Source: Bacteroidota bacterium
GTDB lineage: Bacteria > Bacteroidota > Bacteroidia > Flavobacteriales_D > Crocinitomicaceae
Assembly (NCBI GenBank): GCA_024280295.1
Contig: JAJRQK010000005.1
Coordinates: 62,001 to 126,000, forward strand
Length of the DNA: 64,000 nt
Direction: 5' to 3'
Below the pieces are notes generated by a model, which was not told where the DNA came from, made no database searches, and saw only the letters and a list, made by a program, of their open reading frames with translations. Every line of letters starts with the position of its first letter. Position 1 is the stretch's first letter. The translations under genes and the position numbers were made by a program. Positions 1 through 8,363 of this stretch are shown here, in pieces.

Positions 1-1
1 T

Positions 2-2614
2 AATGGTAAATTCATTGATATTAGTGATACAGCCGGAATCAAAGGAAGTCCACTTGGGTTTGGATTGAGCGCATCAATAGGTGATGTAAATGGAGATGGA
101 TATCCTGATGTTTACGTGTGTAATGATTACCTTGAAAGGGATTACCTCTATATCAATAATGGCAATGGAACATTTACAGATCGATTAAAGGAAAATACTG
201 GACATATTTCAAACTTCTCAATGGGATCAGATATTGCGGACATTAATAACGACGGACACCTAGATATTATGGTAGCTGATATGGCGGCTGAGGACAATTA
301 TCGCTCAAAAACCAACATGTCAGGTATGAATCCTGAACGTTTTTGGAATTTTGTAAATAATGGTTTTCACTATCAGTACATGATCAATACACTTCAGTTG
401 AATAGAGGAGATGGTTCGTTTTCTGAAATTTCTCAACTTGCGGGTATTGATAAAACTGATTGGAGCTGGGCACCTCTTTTCGCCGACTTTAATCAAGATG
501 GTCTTAAAGATTTATTTGTAACAAATGGTTTAAGAAAAGAAGCACGAAATAATGATTTTGTCAAAAAGAAGAAGATTCTTTTGGCGAGAATGAAGGAGTT
601 TCCAGACAGCACGAATTTTTACCTAAAGGAGATCCTTGATGAAATGCCTGAAGAACCAATTTCAAATTACCTCTATACAAATAAAGGGGATTTACACTTT
701 TCTAAAATTGGAAATACAGGAATGTCAAACCCTACTTTTTCCAATGGTGCAGCTTATGCCGATCTTGACGGTGATGGAGATCTTGATCTTATTGTGAACA
801 ATATTGATAATGTTGCAACAATTTATCGCAATGATTCTGAAACAGATAATTATATTAAAATCAAATTGGCAGGAGATAGAGGGAATGTGTCCGGAATTGG
901 AGCGAAACTGACAATTGTCTGTGGAAATCTGGTTCAGACAACTGAGCATTATCTCTCTAGAGGCTATTTATCTTCTGTGGAGGACTTGATTCATTTTGGA
1001 TTGGGCAAGAATAGAATTATTGATAAGGTTGAAGTTGTTTGGTCTAACGGAACTGTTACTCTACTTGAGAATATTGAAATCAACCAGGTATTGGCAATCG
1101 AGCAAAATGGTATAGTTAACACTGACCAGACTAATTTTAGAACTACTCTTGAATTAAATACTGAACTTCAACAAATTGACTATAAACATACTGAGAATGA
1201 TTTCGATGACTTTGAAAGAGAGGTGCTTCTTCCACATAAAATGAGCAATTTAGGTCCTGCTATTGCCGTCGCTGATGTTAACGGTGATGGGCTTGATGAC
1301 TTTTATGTTGGTGGGGCTAGTGGTCAATCTGGACAACTTTTTATACAGTCGGCTAATGGAGAATTTAGAAAAGAACAGGATTATGCCTTATCTTCAAATG
1401 CCAGTCGTGAAGAGGTTGTTGCTCATTTCTTTGATGCTGATGGGGATAACGATCTCGATTTGTATATTGGAAGCGGTGGAAATGAGTTTCTGAATGGCGC
1501 TGATGACTTAAAAGATCAACTATATCTTAACGAAAATGGGAGCTTTGTTCTATCAAATGCTCTCCCAAAAGATATGAGTACCTCTACAGGTACAATAATT
1601 TCAACTGATTTTGATGGTGACGGCGACCTTGATTTATTTGTTGGATCACGACAAACCCCAGGGAAATACCCATTTGCTTCGAAGAGTTATATTCTCAAGA
1701 ATGAAAATGGTCAGTTTACAGATATAACTGATGAAATTGCTCCCGTTTTAAATGAACTTGGGATGATCACAGATGTGGTTTGGGCTGACCTCAATAACAA
1801 TGGAAACCTTGAGCTAGCTTTATCTGGAGAATGGATGCCTCTTACTATTTTAGAAATCGAAGATGGAGTGTACATCGATCGTACTACTGAATTTGGACTT
1901 AAAAACTCTAATGGATGGTGGTTTAGCCTTGAATCTGCTGACATTGATAATGATGGTGATCTTGATTTGATAGCAGGGAATCTCGGATTGAATTACAAAT
2001 ACAAAGCTTCACTGGATGGTCCGTTTCAGATCTACTCTGAAGATATAAATAAGGATGGAATGAATGATATCGTTCTTGGGTATGATCAAGGTGGTGAAAT
2101 ATATCCATTGCGAGGTCGTCAGTGTTCGTCTGAACAAATTCCAGAGCTACAACAAGATTTCCCGACCTATGACCTCTTTGCGAGTGCGACCTTAAATGAG
2201 GTATATGGTGATCGTTTAAACCCAGCGTTAAAACTCGAAGTTTTTGATTTTCATTCTGCTGTTTTTATAAATAATGATGGGAAGTTTAGGCGTCAAAATT
2301 TTGCGCATCGATTTCAATCATTTAATTGGAACGATATTATAACTACAGACCTTAATTCTGATGGGAATATTGATATTATCTGCGCAGGAAACTTATTTGA
2401 AGCAGAGGTGGAAACTCCACGATGTGACGCTGGGAAAGGCTTAATACTCCTTGGTGATGGTAGAGGTAATTGGCAAGAAATACAAACATCAAACAATAAA
2501 TGGGGTATCGGAAATGTAAAACAACTCCAATTACTTGTGGTGAACGGCAATAAATCAATACTAATTGGTGAGAATAATAAACCTCTTAAGTTGTTGAATT
2601 TTTTGAGTAAATAA
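2..2614 (+). CDS. FG-GAP/VCBS repeat protein with ASPIC/UnbV domain (5' truncated by window edge)
   Basis: The reading frame is open from base 2 upstream of the TTG at 65, so the gene begins outside the window. The visible part has many FG-GAP/VCBS calcium-binding repeats with the D-x-(D/N)-x-D-G-x-x-D loop (for example DVNGDGYPDV near the start, DLDGDGDLDLI and DFDGDGDLDLFVG). An ASPIC/UnbV domain lies roughly 270-345 residues after position 65 (GIGAKL...W.NG motif). These repeats form beta-propellers in secreted or surface proteins. No YPNP-type T9SS tail is visible at the C-terminus, so a lipoprotein or other anchor at the missing N-terminus is likely (inference). Function unknown; in Bacteroidota such proteins often sit near SusC/D-type genes, but none is seen here. 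Confidence 0.9.
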   Translation, partial: NGKFIDISDTAGIKGSPLGFGLSASIGDVNGDGYPDVYVCNDYLERDYLYINNGNGTFTDRLKENTGHISNFSMGSDIADINNDGHLDIMVADMAAEDNYRSKTNMSGMNPERFWNFVNNGFHYQYMINTLQLNRGDGSFSEISQLAGIDKTDWSWAPLFADFNQDGLKDLFVTNGLRKEARNNDFVKKKKILLARMKEFPDSTNFYLKEILDEMPEEPISNYLYTNKGDLHFSKIGNTGMSNPTFSNGAAYADLDGDGDLDLIVNNIDNVATIYRNDSETDNYIKIKLAGDRGNVSGIGAKLTIVCGNLVQTTEHYLSRGYLSSVEDLIHFGLGKNRIIDKVEVVWSNGTVTLLENIEINQVLAIEQNGIVNTDQTNFRTTLELNTELQQIDYKHTENDFDDFEREVLLPHKMSNLGPAIAVADVNGDGLDDFYVGGASGQSGQLFIQSANGEFRKEQDYALSSNASREEVVAHFFDADGDNDLDLYIGSGGNEFLNGADDLKDQLYLNENGSFVLSNALPKDMSTSTGTIISTDFDGDGDLDLFVGSRQTPGKYPFASKSYILKNENGQFTDITDEIAPVLNELGMITDVVWADLNNNGNLELALSGEWMPLTILEIEDGVYIDRTTEFGLKNSNGWWFSLESADIDNDGDLDLIAGNLGLNYKYKASLDGPFQIYSEDINKDGMNDIVLGYDQGGEIYPLRGRQCSSEQIPELQQDFPTYDLFASATLNEVYGDRLNPALKLEVFDFHSAVFINNDGKFRRQNFAHRFQSFNWNDIITTDLNSDGNIDIICAGNLFEAEVETPRCDAGKGLILLGDGRGNWQEIQTSNNKWGIGNVKQLQLLVVNGNKSILIGENNKPLKLLNFLSK

Positions 2615-2624
2615 TATATCTTCA

Positions 2625-2669
2625 TGTAACTGTTGTTACTGTAATTTTCTGAGAGAACTGATACTTTTG
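2625..2669 (+). promoter_or_regulatory. Crp/Fnr-type dyad plus -7 element, promoter of DUF983-crp operon
   Basis: TGTAACTGTTGTTACT at 2625-2640 is a perfect GTAAC-N4-GTTAC dyad. The -7 element TACTTTTG (consensus TAnnTTTG) is at 2662-2669, its first base 29.5 bp from the dyad centre. With transcription starting five bases after the element the dyad is centred at -41.5, the class II activator position. The start of DUF983 at 2677 leaves almost no leader. The downstream operon contains a Crp/Fnr gene, which suggests autoregulation. Confidence 0.75.
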
Positions 2670-2676
2670 TGTTACT

Positions 2677-3054
2677 ATGGCAAAGAAAGGATCAAAATTA
2701 TATAGCATAACTAAGTCAAAATGCCCATATTGTCACGAGGGATATTTTTTTGAGGGATCATTCTTTAAAGGAACCCCAAAAGAGGAGTGTGATGTATGTG
2801 CAGGTAAGTTCAGTAAAGAGCCTGGTTTTTATCAAGGTTCTTACTACGTGGTTTATGGACTTGGAGTAGCCGTTTTTGTGATTATTTGGACATCAATTAG
2901 TCTATTTTTTAATAATCTAAGTTTTAATGCTACCCTAACTACTATCGTTATAGGACTGATCATTACAGCACCATTTACATATCCATTATCTAAAATAATT
3001 TGGGCAAATATGTTCTTCAAGTATGGGACTAGGGAAGAGCATAAAAAAATGTAA
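2677..3054 (+). CDS. DUF983 family membrane protein
   Basis: A 125-residue protein with two CxxC pairs in its first 45 residues (CPYC and CDVC, a likely zinc-binding knuckle), followed by the family-typical GFYQGSYYVVYG segment and two hydrophobic segments (about residues 55-78 and 84-105). This is the DUF983 architecture; biochemical role unknown. Its TAA stop (3052-3054) directly abuts the ATG of the Crp/Fnr gene, so the two are co-transcribed and probably translationally coupled. The promoter carries the GTAAC-N4-GTTAC dyad shared with the sulfur genes downstream, linking this membrane protein to the same response (inference). Confidence 0.88.
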   Translation: MAKKGSKLYSITKSKCPYCHEGYFFEGSFFKGTPKEECDVCAGKFSKEPGFYQGSYYVVYGLGVAVFVIIWTSISLFFNNLSFNATLTTIVIGLIITAPFTYPLSKIIWANMFFKYGTREEHKKM

Positions 3055-3693
3055 ATGGAAATAAAGCAAGCACTAATTGATAGTTATGGATTTATTCTCG
3101 AAGAAGAGTTAATCGATGAAATTATTGAATCTGGACATCAAAAGGAAGTTGTTGCTGGAGAAGTCTTAATCGAGTACGGTCAAAACGTTAAATTTATGCC
3201 ATTGCTTTTAGATGGTGCAATCAAAGTTCTTCGGCAGGATAAAGAAGGAGATGAATTACTTTTATATTTTCTTGAAAAAGGTGATACATGTACTATGACA
3301 ATGACATGCTGTATGGGGCAATCGAAAAGCGAAATTAGAGCTGTTGCAGAAAAAAATAGCACGATTGTTATGATACCTGTCAGTAAAATGGCTGAGTGGA
3401 CGAAACAATATCAAGGTTGGATGACTTTTGTTTTCGAAAGTTATAGTAATAGATTCAATGAGATGCTTGAAGCAATTGATAATCTTGCATTTAGCAATAT
3501 GCATGATCGAATTTATAAGTACTTGAAAAGTAAAGTGCTAGTTAATAAATCAACTACATTAGAAATTACTCATCAAGACATAGCCTATGATATGCACTCA
3601 TCTCGTGTTGTCATTTCTCGATTACTAAAAAGCCTTGAAATAGAGGGGAAGATTAAAATCTTTCGCAACAAACTAGAAGTTATCGAATTTTAG
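3055..3693 (+). CDS. Crp/Fnr family transcriptional regulator (paralogue 1)
   Basis: A 212-residue protein with an N-terminal cyclic-nucleotide-binding-like beta-roll (about 25-120), a dimer helix (about 125-155) and a C-terminal winged helix-turn-helix (about 165-212; HQDIAYDMHSSRVVISRLLK). No FNR-type N-terminal cysteine cluster. Instead it has Cys79 and the pair Cys85-Cys86 in the loop after the GD motif (GDTCTMTMTCC). The recognition helix keeps both arginines but has Val where CRP and FNR have the base-contacting Glu (RVVISR versus RE..SR). It is the second gene of an operon whose promoter has the putative site of this regulator. Likely controls the surrounding sulfur genes; effector unknown, possibly a reactive sulfur species sensed by the cysteines (inference). 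Confidence 0.9.
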   Translation: MEIKQALIDSYGFILEEELIDEIIESGHQKEVVAGEVLIEYGQNVKFMPLLLDGAIKVLRQDKEGDELLLYFLEKGDTCTMTMTCCMGQSKSEIRAVAEKNSTIVMIPVSKMAEWTKQYQGWMTFVFESYSNRFNEMLEAIDNLAFSNMHDRIYKYLKSKVLVNKSTTLEITHQDIAYDMHSSRVVISRLLKSLEIEGKIKIFRNKLEVIEF

Positions 3694-3723
3694 ATATGAA
3701 TAAGCTGTAATTATCTCACAATG

Positions 3724-3768
3724 TGTAACATTTGTTGCAGCACTCGTCTAACAAGTAATTTAAATTTG
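3724..3768 (+). promoter_or_regulatory. Crp/Fnr-type dyad plus -7 element, tauE promoter
   Basis: TGTAACATTTGTTGCA at 3724-3739 (one mismatch from the dyad, GTTGC for GTTAC) and TAAATTTG at 3761-3768. The spacing between dyad centre and first base of the -7 element is 29.5 bp, the same as at 2625 and 4589. It lies 19 bp before the exporter ATG at 3787. Confidence 0.72.
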
Positions 3769-3786
3769 TACTTCATTATTTGATTT

Positions 3787-4593
3787 ATGGAACTTGTAGA
3801 AATATTCGGTTATGTTGGAGCACTACTAATAGGATTAGTCCTTGGTTTAATAGGAGGTGGAGGTTCAATTTTAACTGTCCCGATTTTAGTATACATTTTA
3901 GCGGTTGACCCTGTAACAGCAACAGCTTATTCTTTATTCGTAGTGGGTACATCAGCACTCGTTGGAGCGATTAGAAATGCTCAGAAAGGTATGGTGGACT
4001 TCAGAACTGGGATCGTTTTCGCAATTCCAGCATTTATAGCTGTCTTTTTAACTCGTAAGTTCCTAATTCCAGCAATTCCCGATGAACTCTTTACAATAGG
4101 AGATTTCATGGTAACTAAGGATGTAGCAATAATGATATTTTTTGCGTTGATTATGCTCATTGCATCCATCTCCATGATTAAAGGACGGAAAGACAACGGC
4201 AATGAAGAGGATGAAATTTCATACAATTACCCATTAATTATTATCGAAGGATTGGTGGTTGGTGTCTTAACTGGAATTGTTGGAGCAGGAGGAGGTTTCC
4301 TTATTATTCCAGCTTTAGTTCTCTTTGCAAAATTACCGATGAAGAAAGCAGTTGCTACTTCATTAATGATTATTGCAATTAAATCCTTGATCGGTTTCCT
4401 TGGAGATCTAGGTAATGTGGATATCGATTGGACCTTCTTGCTATCGTTTACAGGGCTTTCTGTGATTGGAATTTTTGTAGGAATCTACCTAAACAAGTTT
4501 ATTGATGGTAAAAAATTGAAAAGAAGTTTTGGCTGGTTTGTGTTAGTTATGGGGGTATACATCGTCTTAAAAGAAACCATATTAGACATGTAA
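3787..4593 (+). CDS. TauE/SafE family sulfite/organosulfonate exporter (TSUP)
   Basis: A 268-residue inner-membrane protein with about eight hydrophobic segments in two related halves. Each half begins with the glycine-rich family signature: GLVLGLIGGGGSILTVPILV near the N-terminus and GIVGAGGGFLIIPALV near residue 165. Known TSUP members export sulfite, sulfoacetate or other sulfur anions. Lying between a Crp/Fnr gene and a persulfide dioxygenase, it probably removes the sulfite that enzyme makes (inference). It has its own dyad-bearing promoter, and its stop codon overlaps the dyad of the next promoter (4589-4604). Confidence 0.92.
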   Translation: MELVEIFGYVGALLIGLVLGLIGGGGSILTVPILVYILAVDPVTATAYSLFVVGTSALVGAIRNAQKGMVDFRTGIVFAIPAFIAVFLTRKFLIPAIPDELFTIGDFMVTKDVAIMIFFALIMLIASISMIKGRKDNGNEEDEISYNYPLIIIEGLVVGVLTGIVGAGGGFLIIPALVLFAKLPMKKAVATSLMIIAIKSLIGFLGDLGNVDIDWTFLLSFTGLSVIGIFVGIYLNKFIDGKKLKRSFGWFVLVMGVYIVLKETILDM

Positions 4594-4633
4594 CTCAAGT
4601 TACTGTAAAATCACTTTCTGTTGCTTATCTTTG
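4589..4633 (+). promoter_or_regulatory. Crp/Fnr-type dyad plus -7 element, persulfide dioxygenase-rhodanese promoter
   Basis: TGTAACTCAAGTTACT at 4589-4604 is a perfect dyad that overlaps the stop codon of the exporter gene. TATCTTTG (TAnnTTTG) is at 4626-4633, again 29.5 bp from the dyad centre. The dioxygenase gene starts at 4653, giving a leader of about 15 nt. Confidence 0.75.
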
Positions 4634-4652
4634 AATACAATACTAAGAAAAA

Positions 4653-6062
4653 ATGAAAATAGAACAATTATATACAGGCTGTTTAGCTCAAGGAGCTTAT
4701 TACATCGAAAGTAACGGAGAAGTTGCTATTATTGATCCTCTTCGCGAAGTACAAACGTACATAGACATGGCAGAAAGTAGAAATGCGAAAATCAAATACA
4801 TCTTTGAAACGCATTTCCATGCCGATTTTGTCAGCGGTCACGTTACATTGGCTGAACGAACTGGTGCTGAAATCGTTTATGGTCCAACTGCAAAAACGGA
4901 TTTTAAATGTACTGTCGCTAAAGATAATCAAGAGTTTAAACTTGGAGATGTCACGATAAAAGTACTACACACACCAGGTCATACAATGGAGAGCTCTTCG
5001 TTCCTGTTAATTGATGCAGATAGTAAAGAACATGCTGTCTTTAGCGGTGATACGCTATTTTTAGGTGATGTTGGTCGCCCCGATTTAGCTCAGAAAGCTG
5101 CTACTATGACGCAAGATGAATTAGCAGGGATACTATTTGATAGCCTCCGTTCAAAAATTATGACGCTATCCGATGATACTATTGTTTATCCTGGACATGG
5201 TGCAGGAAGTGCTTGTGGTAAGAACATGAGTAATGAAACAGTTGGATCTATTGGTGATCAAAAGGAAAATAATTATGCGCTCAGAGCAGATATGACGCGT
5301 GAAGAGTTTATTATAGAGGTTACTGATGGTTTACTTCCTCCTCCAGCATATTTCCCAATGAACGTAATGCTCAATAAGAAAGGCTACAAAGATATTAAGG
5401 AAGTAATTGCTCAAGGACAGAATGCGTTATCTCCAGAGGAATTTGAAATGGCTGCCAATGAAAGCGGTGCACTTGTTCTCGATGTTAGACATCAATCTGA
5501 ATTTGCGAAAGGTCATATTCCAAGATCAATTTTTATTGGAATTGAAGGTGGGTTTGCTCCATGGGTAGGAAGTCTTATTAAAGACATTCAACAACCAATT
5601 TTATTGATTACCTCTGAAGGAATGCTTGAGGAAGCGATTACTCGTCTCTCACGTGTTGGTTTTGATAACGTTATCGGGTACTTGGAGGGAGGATTCAATG
5701 CATGGAAAGATCTTGGAAAAGAAATTGATACGGTCACAAGTATTACTCCACAGGAATTCGAATCTAGATATTCATCTAAACCTGTTATTGTTGTTGATGT
5801 GAGAAAAGAATCGGAGTTCAATTCTGAGCATGTGAATGGTGCAATTAATACACCACTAAGTGAAATAAATACACACTTGGATAAATACGATGACTCAGAA
5901 TTGAATTATGTGCATTGCGCAGGAGGGTATCGCTCAATGATTGCCTCATCAATATTGAAGTCGAGGGGAGTACATAATATTGTTGATGTCCAAGGGGGAT
6001 TCAGTGCAATCAAAGAAACTTCAATTAAGGTTTCAGAATTCGTTTGTCCTAGCACACTTTAA
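4653..6062 (+). CDS. MBL-fold persulfide dioxygenase (ETHE1-like) fused to two rhodanese domains
   Basis: 469 residues. Residues 1-240 are a metallo-beta-lactamase fold of the ETHE1/persulfide dioxygenase type: HFHADFVSGH (His54, His56, Asp58), HTPGHTMESSSF, then SGDTLFLGDVGRPDL. The first rhodanese domain (about 255-350) keeps the fold (LVLDVRHQSEFAKGHIP) but has TSEGM where the catalytic cysteine loop should be, so it is probably non-catalytic. The second (about 360-465) has the active loop HCAGGYRS with Cys422. ETHE1-type enzymes oxidise glutathione or other low-molecular-weight persulfide to sulfite; the active rhodanese could move sulfane sulfur to or from sulfite. First gene of a run with three further ORFs to 7412. 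Cytoplasmic (no signal peptide). Confidence 0.93.
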   Translation: MKIEQLYTGCLAQGAYYIESNGEVAIIDPLREVQTYIDMAESRNAKIKYIFETHFHADFVSGHVTLAERTGAEIVYGPTAKTDFKCTVAKDNQEFKLGDVTIKVLHTPGHTMESSSFLLIDADSKEHAVFSGDTLFLGDVGRPDLAQKAATMTQDELAGILFDSLRSKIMTLSDDTIVYPGHGAGSACGKNMSNETVGSIGDQKENNYALRADMTREEFIIEVTDGLLPPPAYFPMNVMLNKKGYKDIKEVIAQGQNALSPEEFEMAANESGALVLDVRHQSEFAKGHIPRSIFIGIEGGFAPWVGSLIKDIQQPILLITSEGMLEEAITRLSRVGFDNVIGYLEGGFNAWKDLGKEIDTVTSITPQEFESRYSSKPVIVVDVRKESEFNSEHVNGAINTPLSEINTHLDKYDDSELNYVHCAGGYRSMIASSILKSRGVHNIVDVQGGFSAIKETSIKVSEFVCPSTL

Positions 6063-6080
6063 TTAATTCTAAAAAATAAC

Positions 6081-6380
6081 ATGGGATTTTTATCATCATT
6101 AAAAGAAATGTTCAGCGGATCTAAAGTAGATTACGCCGAGTTAATCAGCAAAGGAGCAATTGTAGTTGATGTGCGTTCAATCCAAGAGTTTAAAGCTGGA
6201 CACGTTAAGGGAAGTAAGAATATTCCATTACCCGTAATTGCAAATAAAACAAAAGCATTGAATGGGAAAGTTGTAATCTTAGTTTGTAAATCTGGAGGAA
6301 GAGCTGGAAATGCAAAAGGGATTCTTTCTAGGGCTGGAATTGAAGCCTATAATGCTGGTGCTTGGCAAAACCTTCGCTAA
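6081..6380 (+). CDS. Single-domain rhodanese
   Basis: 99 residues, one rhodanese domain with active loop CKSGGRAG (catalytic Cys about 76) and the VDVRSIQEFKAGHVKGSKNIP signature. No signal peptide, so cytoplasmic. Starts 18 bp after the dioxygenase-rhodanese fusion, in the same orientation, and is probably co-transcribed from the dyad-controlled promoter at 4589-4633. Such proteins carry persulfide sulfur between enzymes or make thiosulfate from sulfite; the partner here is probably the upstream dioxygenase (inference). Confidence 0.93.
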   Translation: MGFLSSLKEMFSGSKVDYAELISKGAIVVDVRSIQEFKAGHVKGSKNIPLPVIANKTKALNGKVVILVCKSGGRAGNAKGILSRAGIEAYNAGAWQNLR

Positions 6381-6390
6381 CCTAATATTT

Positions 6391-7002
6391 ATGAGTACGA
6401 AAGATCATTGGGAAAATATTTACGCAACGAAAGAACTTTCAGAAGTTTCGTGGTATCAACCAACTCCTACAACATCAATTCGGTTAGTAAAAAGTGCTGA
6501 TTCGAATAAACATGCGGCAATAATAGATATAGGAGGTGGAGATAGTTTCTTAACGGATAAATTAATTGCAGAAGGATATAGTAATTTGACTGTTTTGGAC
6601 ATTTCAGCCAATGCAATTGATCGTGCGAAGGAAAGACTTGGCACTAATTCTGAAAATGTCAAATATGTTGTTTCCGATGTAGTTGACTTCAATCCTTCTG
6701 AACAATTCGACGTTTGGCATGATCGAGCAGCCTTTCATTTTCTTGCTAATGAAAAAGAGATTAAGAAATACATCGAAACTGCTAAAAATGCTATCAAAGT
6801 TGGAGGTAATCTAATTATTGGGACATTTGCTGAAGATGGTCCAGATAAATGCAGCGGGATTTTCATTAAAAAATATAGCTCAATAGATTTAATCAATCTC
6901 TTTACATATGATTTCGATTTGGTGAAAGAGTTTAATGAGCAGCACAATACTCCATTTGAAACAACACAAAATTTTACATTTGTACACTTAAAAAGAAAAT
7001 AA
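6391..7002 (+). CDS. Class I SAM-dependent methyltransferase
   Basis: 203 residues from the ATG at 6391 (MSTKDHWENIYATK); the longer in-frame version from 6310 would overlap the rhodanese gene and is not credible. The SAM-binding motif I is IIDIGGGDSFLTD (about 46-58), motif II NLTVLDISANAIDRAKERL, then an acidic motif FDVWHDRAAFHFL. This subfamily with the DHWENIYATK start is recurrent in rhodanese/sulfur clusters, and methylation of a thiol or persulfide substrate is a possible job, but no substrate can be read from sequence. Its TAA overlaps the ATG of the next gene (TAATG at 7000-7004), indicating translational coupling. Confidence 0.88.
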   Translation: MSTKDHWENIYATKELSEVSWYQPTPTTSIRLVKSADSNKHAAIIDIGGGDSFLTDKLIAEGYSNLTVLDISANAIDRAKERLGTNSENVKYVVSDVVDFNPSEQFDVWHDRAAFHFLANEKEIKKYIETAKNAIKVGGNLIIGTFAEDGPDKCSGIFIKKYSSIDLINLFTYDFDLVKEFNEQHNTPFETTQNFTFVHLKRK

Positions 7003-7412
7003 TGAAAGGATTAATAATTTTAGTTGGGGCGAGTCTCCTATGGCTAACAGCATGCGCTCAAGAAGCAACAGGAACTGAAGAAACATCATTTACTGAATCA
7101 TCCGAAATGGATGGATTTAGTATTGAGAGAGTGTCTAAAGAAGACTTTGAAGGATATCTTAAACATAATCCAGATGCAGCACTTGTTGATGTAAGAACAC
7201 CTAATGAGTATAACCAAGGGAAAATTGGTGATGCTATAAACGTTGATTTCTTAGCAACTACTTTTGAGGAAGAAATCGGGAAACTTGATAGAGATGGGTT
7301 AACATTGATTTACTGTCGCTCTGGTGGTCGCAGCGCAAAAGCACTTGAAAAAATGAAGAAACTCGGATTTACAAATATTCGCGAACTCGAAGGTGGCTAC
7401 TTAGGCTGGTAA
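7002..7412 (+). CDS. Rhodanese-domain lipoprotein
   Basis: 136 residues. The N-terminus is a lipoprotein signal with lipobox LTAC (Cys18), so the mature protein is membrane-anchored, probably facing the periplasm. The rhodanese domain occupies about 45-136, with LVDVRTPNEYNQGKIGDAINVD and active loop YCRSGGRSA (catalytic Cys about 105). Coupled to the methyltransferase by a one-base overlap; last gene of the run that starts at 4653. Placing one rhodanese outside the cytoplasm while others are inside suggests sulfane-sulfur handling on both sides of the membrane (inference). Confidence 0.92.
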   Translation: MKGLIILVGASLLWLTACAQEATGTEETSFTESSEMDGFSIERVSKEDFEGYLKHNPDAALVDVRTPNEYNQGKIGDAINVDFLATTFEEEIGKLDRDGLTLIYCRSGGRSAKALEKMKKLGFTNIRELEGGYLGW

Positions 7413-7503
7413 AATTCTTCGTTATGATTGCGGGAATTGAAGTCCAGAATTTAGAATGTGGTGGGGATTGGACTTGCAACATAATTCTGGACACTGAGTT
7501 AAG

Positions 7504-7650
7504 TCACGCTAATTGTTTATAATTATTGTTTTCTAACTCAAATTCATTAATGGTTTTGTAATTCAAAGTCGAGTGTCTCCTTTCTCTATTGTACCAAGTT
7601 TCTATCCATTTAAAAACAGATGCATCACTTAATTTGTGAGTTATACGAGT
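7504..7650 (-). pseudogene. IS3-family transposase C-terminal remnant
   Basis: The minus frame ending at TGA 7504-7506 encodes the end of an IS3-type DDE transposase: the WIETWYNRERRHSTLNYKT segment is the family's catalytic-Glu region. Only about 45 recognisable residues remain, with no start and no partner orfA. Beyond the stop, towards 7480, the sequence around ATTCTGGACACTGAG resembles an IS end. This is the left-over tail of an insertion lying between the rhodanese lipoprotein and the second Crp/Fnr gene. Confidence 0.75.
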
Positions 7651-7670
7651 ATTTTTTATTAATATTAAAT

Positions 7671-8318
7671 ATGATTGAAAAAATCCTTGAAACTCACTTC
7701 CCATCCTTATCAAAACTGCCTGAATTACGAGATGAAATTGTGAAAATCAGTAGCATCCACACATTTCTTGAAAATGAGGTTATTCTTCGTGAGGGACAAT
7801 ACATCAAAGTTATTCCATTACTTATTAGTGGACTCGTTAAAGTCTATAAAGAAGATGTTGAGGATGGAGAAATTTTGCTCTATTATATCAAGAAAGGCGA
7901 AAGTTGTGTTATGTCGATGACGACTCTTATGAGAGGAGATACTAGCCCTGTAAAAGGAGTTGTGGAGGAAGAGGCAGGAATTTTGGTTATCCCTGCAGAT
8001 GAAGTTTTGAAAATTGCTCAGAAGTATCCAGCATGGAACGCATTTATTTACGACTTGTTCAGTAATAAGTACGATGAATTATTGCACATGATCACCACAT
8101 TAACGTTTTCGAACAAAGATAAATTGGTCATGGAATACCTTCAGAATTTGTCAGAACTTAAAAATAGTATCATAATTCACAAGACTCATCAGCAAATAGC
8201 ACAAGATTTAGGCTCTACACGAGAAGTGATGTCGCGAATTTTAAAGAAACTTGAAAAGGACGGATTTGTTCATCTATCTCAAGGATCAATTGAAATTTTG
8301 ACTCCTAATGAAAGCTAA
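7671..8318 (+). CDS. Crp/Fnr family transcriptional regulator (paralogue 2)
   Basis: 215 residues from ATG 7671 (MIEKILETHF); the extension back to 7620 runs into the IS remnant and is not used. Beta-roll about 25-120, dimer helix about 125-155, winged helix about 165-212 (HQQIAQDLGSTREVMSRILKK). Unlike paralogue 1 the recognition helix has the usual RE..SR pattern with Glu. It keeps Cys79 (GESCVMSM) aligned with paralogue 1 but lacks the Cys85-Cys86 pair. No GTAAC-N4-GTTAC site is seen upstream; the IS remnant may have replaced its original promoter. A target dyad is found just downstream of it at 8364-8379, before DUF2892. Confidence 0.9.
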   Translation: MIEKILETHFPSLSKLPELRDEIVKISSIHTFLENEVILREGQYIKVIPLLISGLVKVYKEDVEDGEILLYYIKKGESCVMSMTTLMRGDTSPVKGVVEEEAGILVIPADEVLKIAQKYPAWNAFIYDLFSNKYDELLHMITTLTFSNKDKLVMEYLQNLSELKNSIIIHKTHQQIAQDLGSTREVMSRILKKLEKDGFVHLSQGSIEILTPNES

Positions 8319-8363
8319 TTTTAGTGTCACTTAGCTGTAAAAACTGTTTAGTTTATGCGTCCT

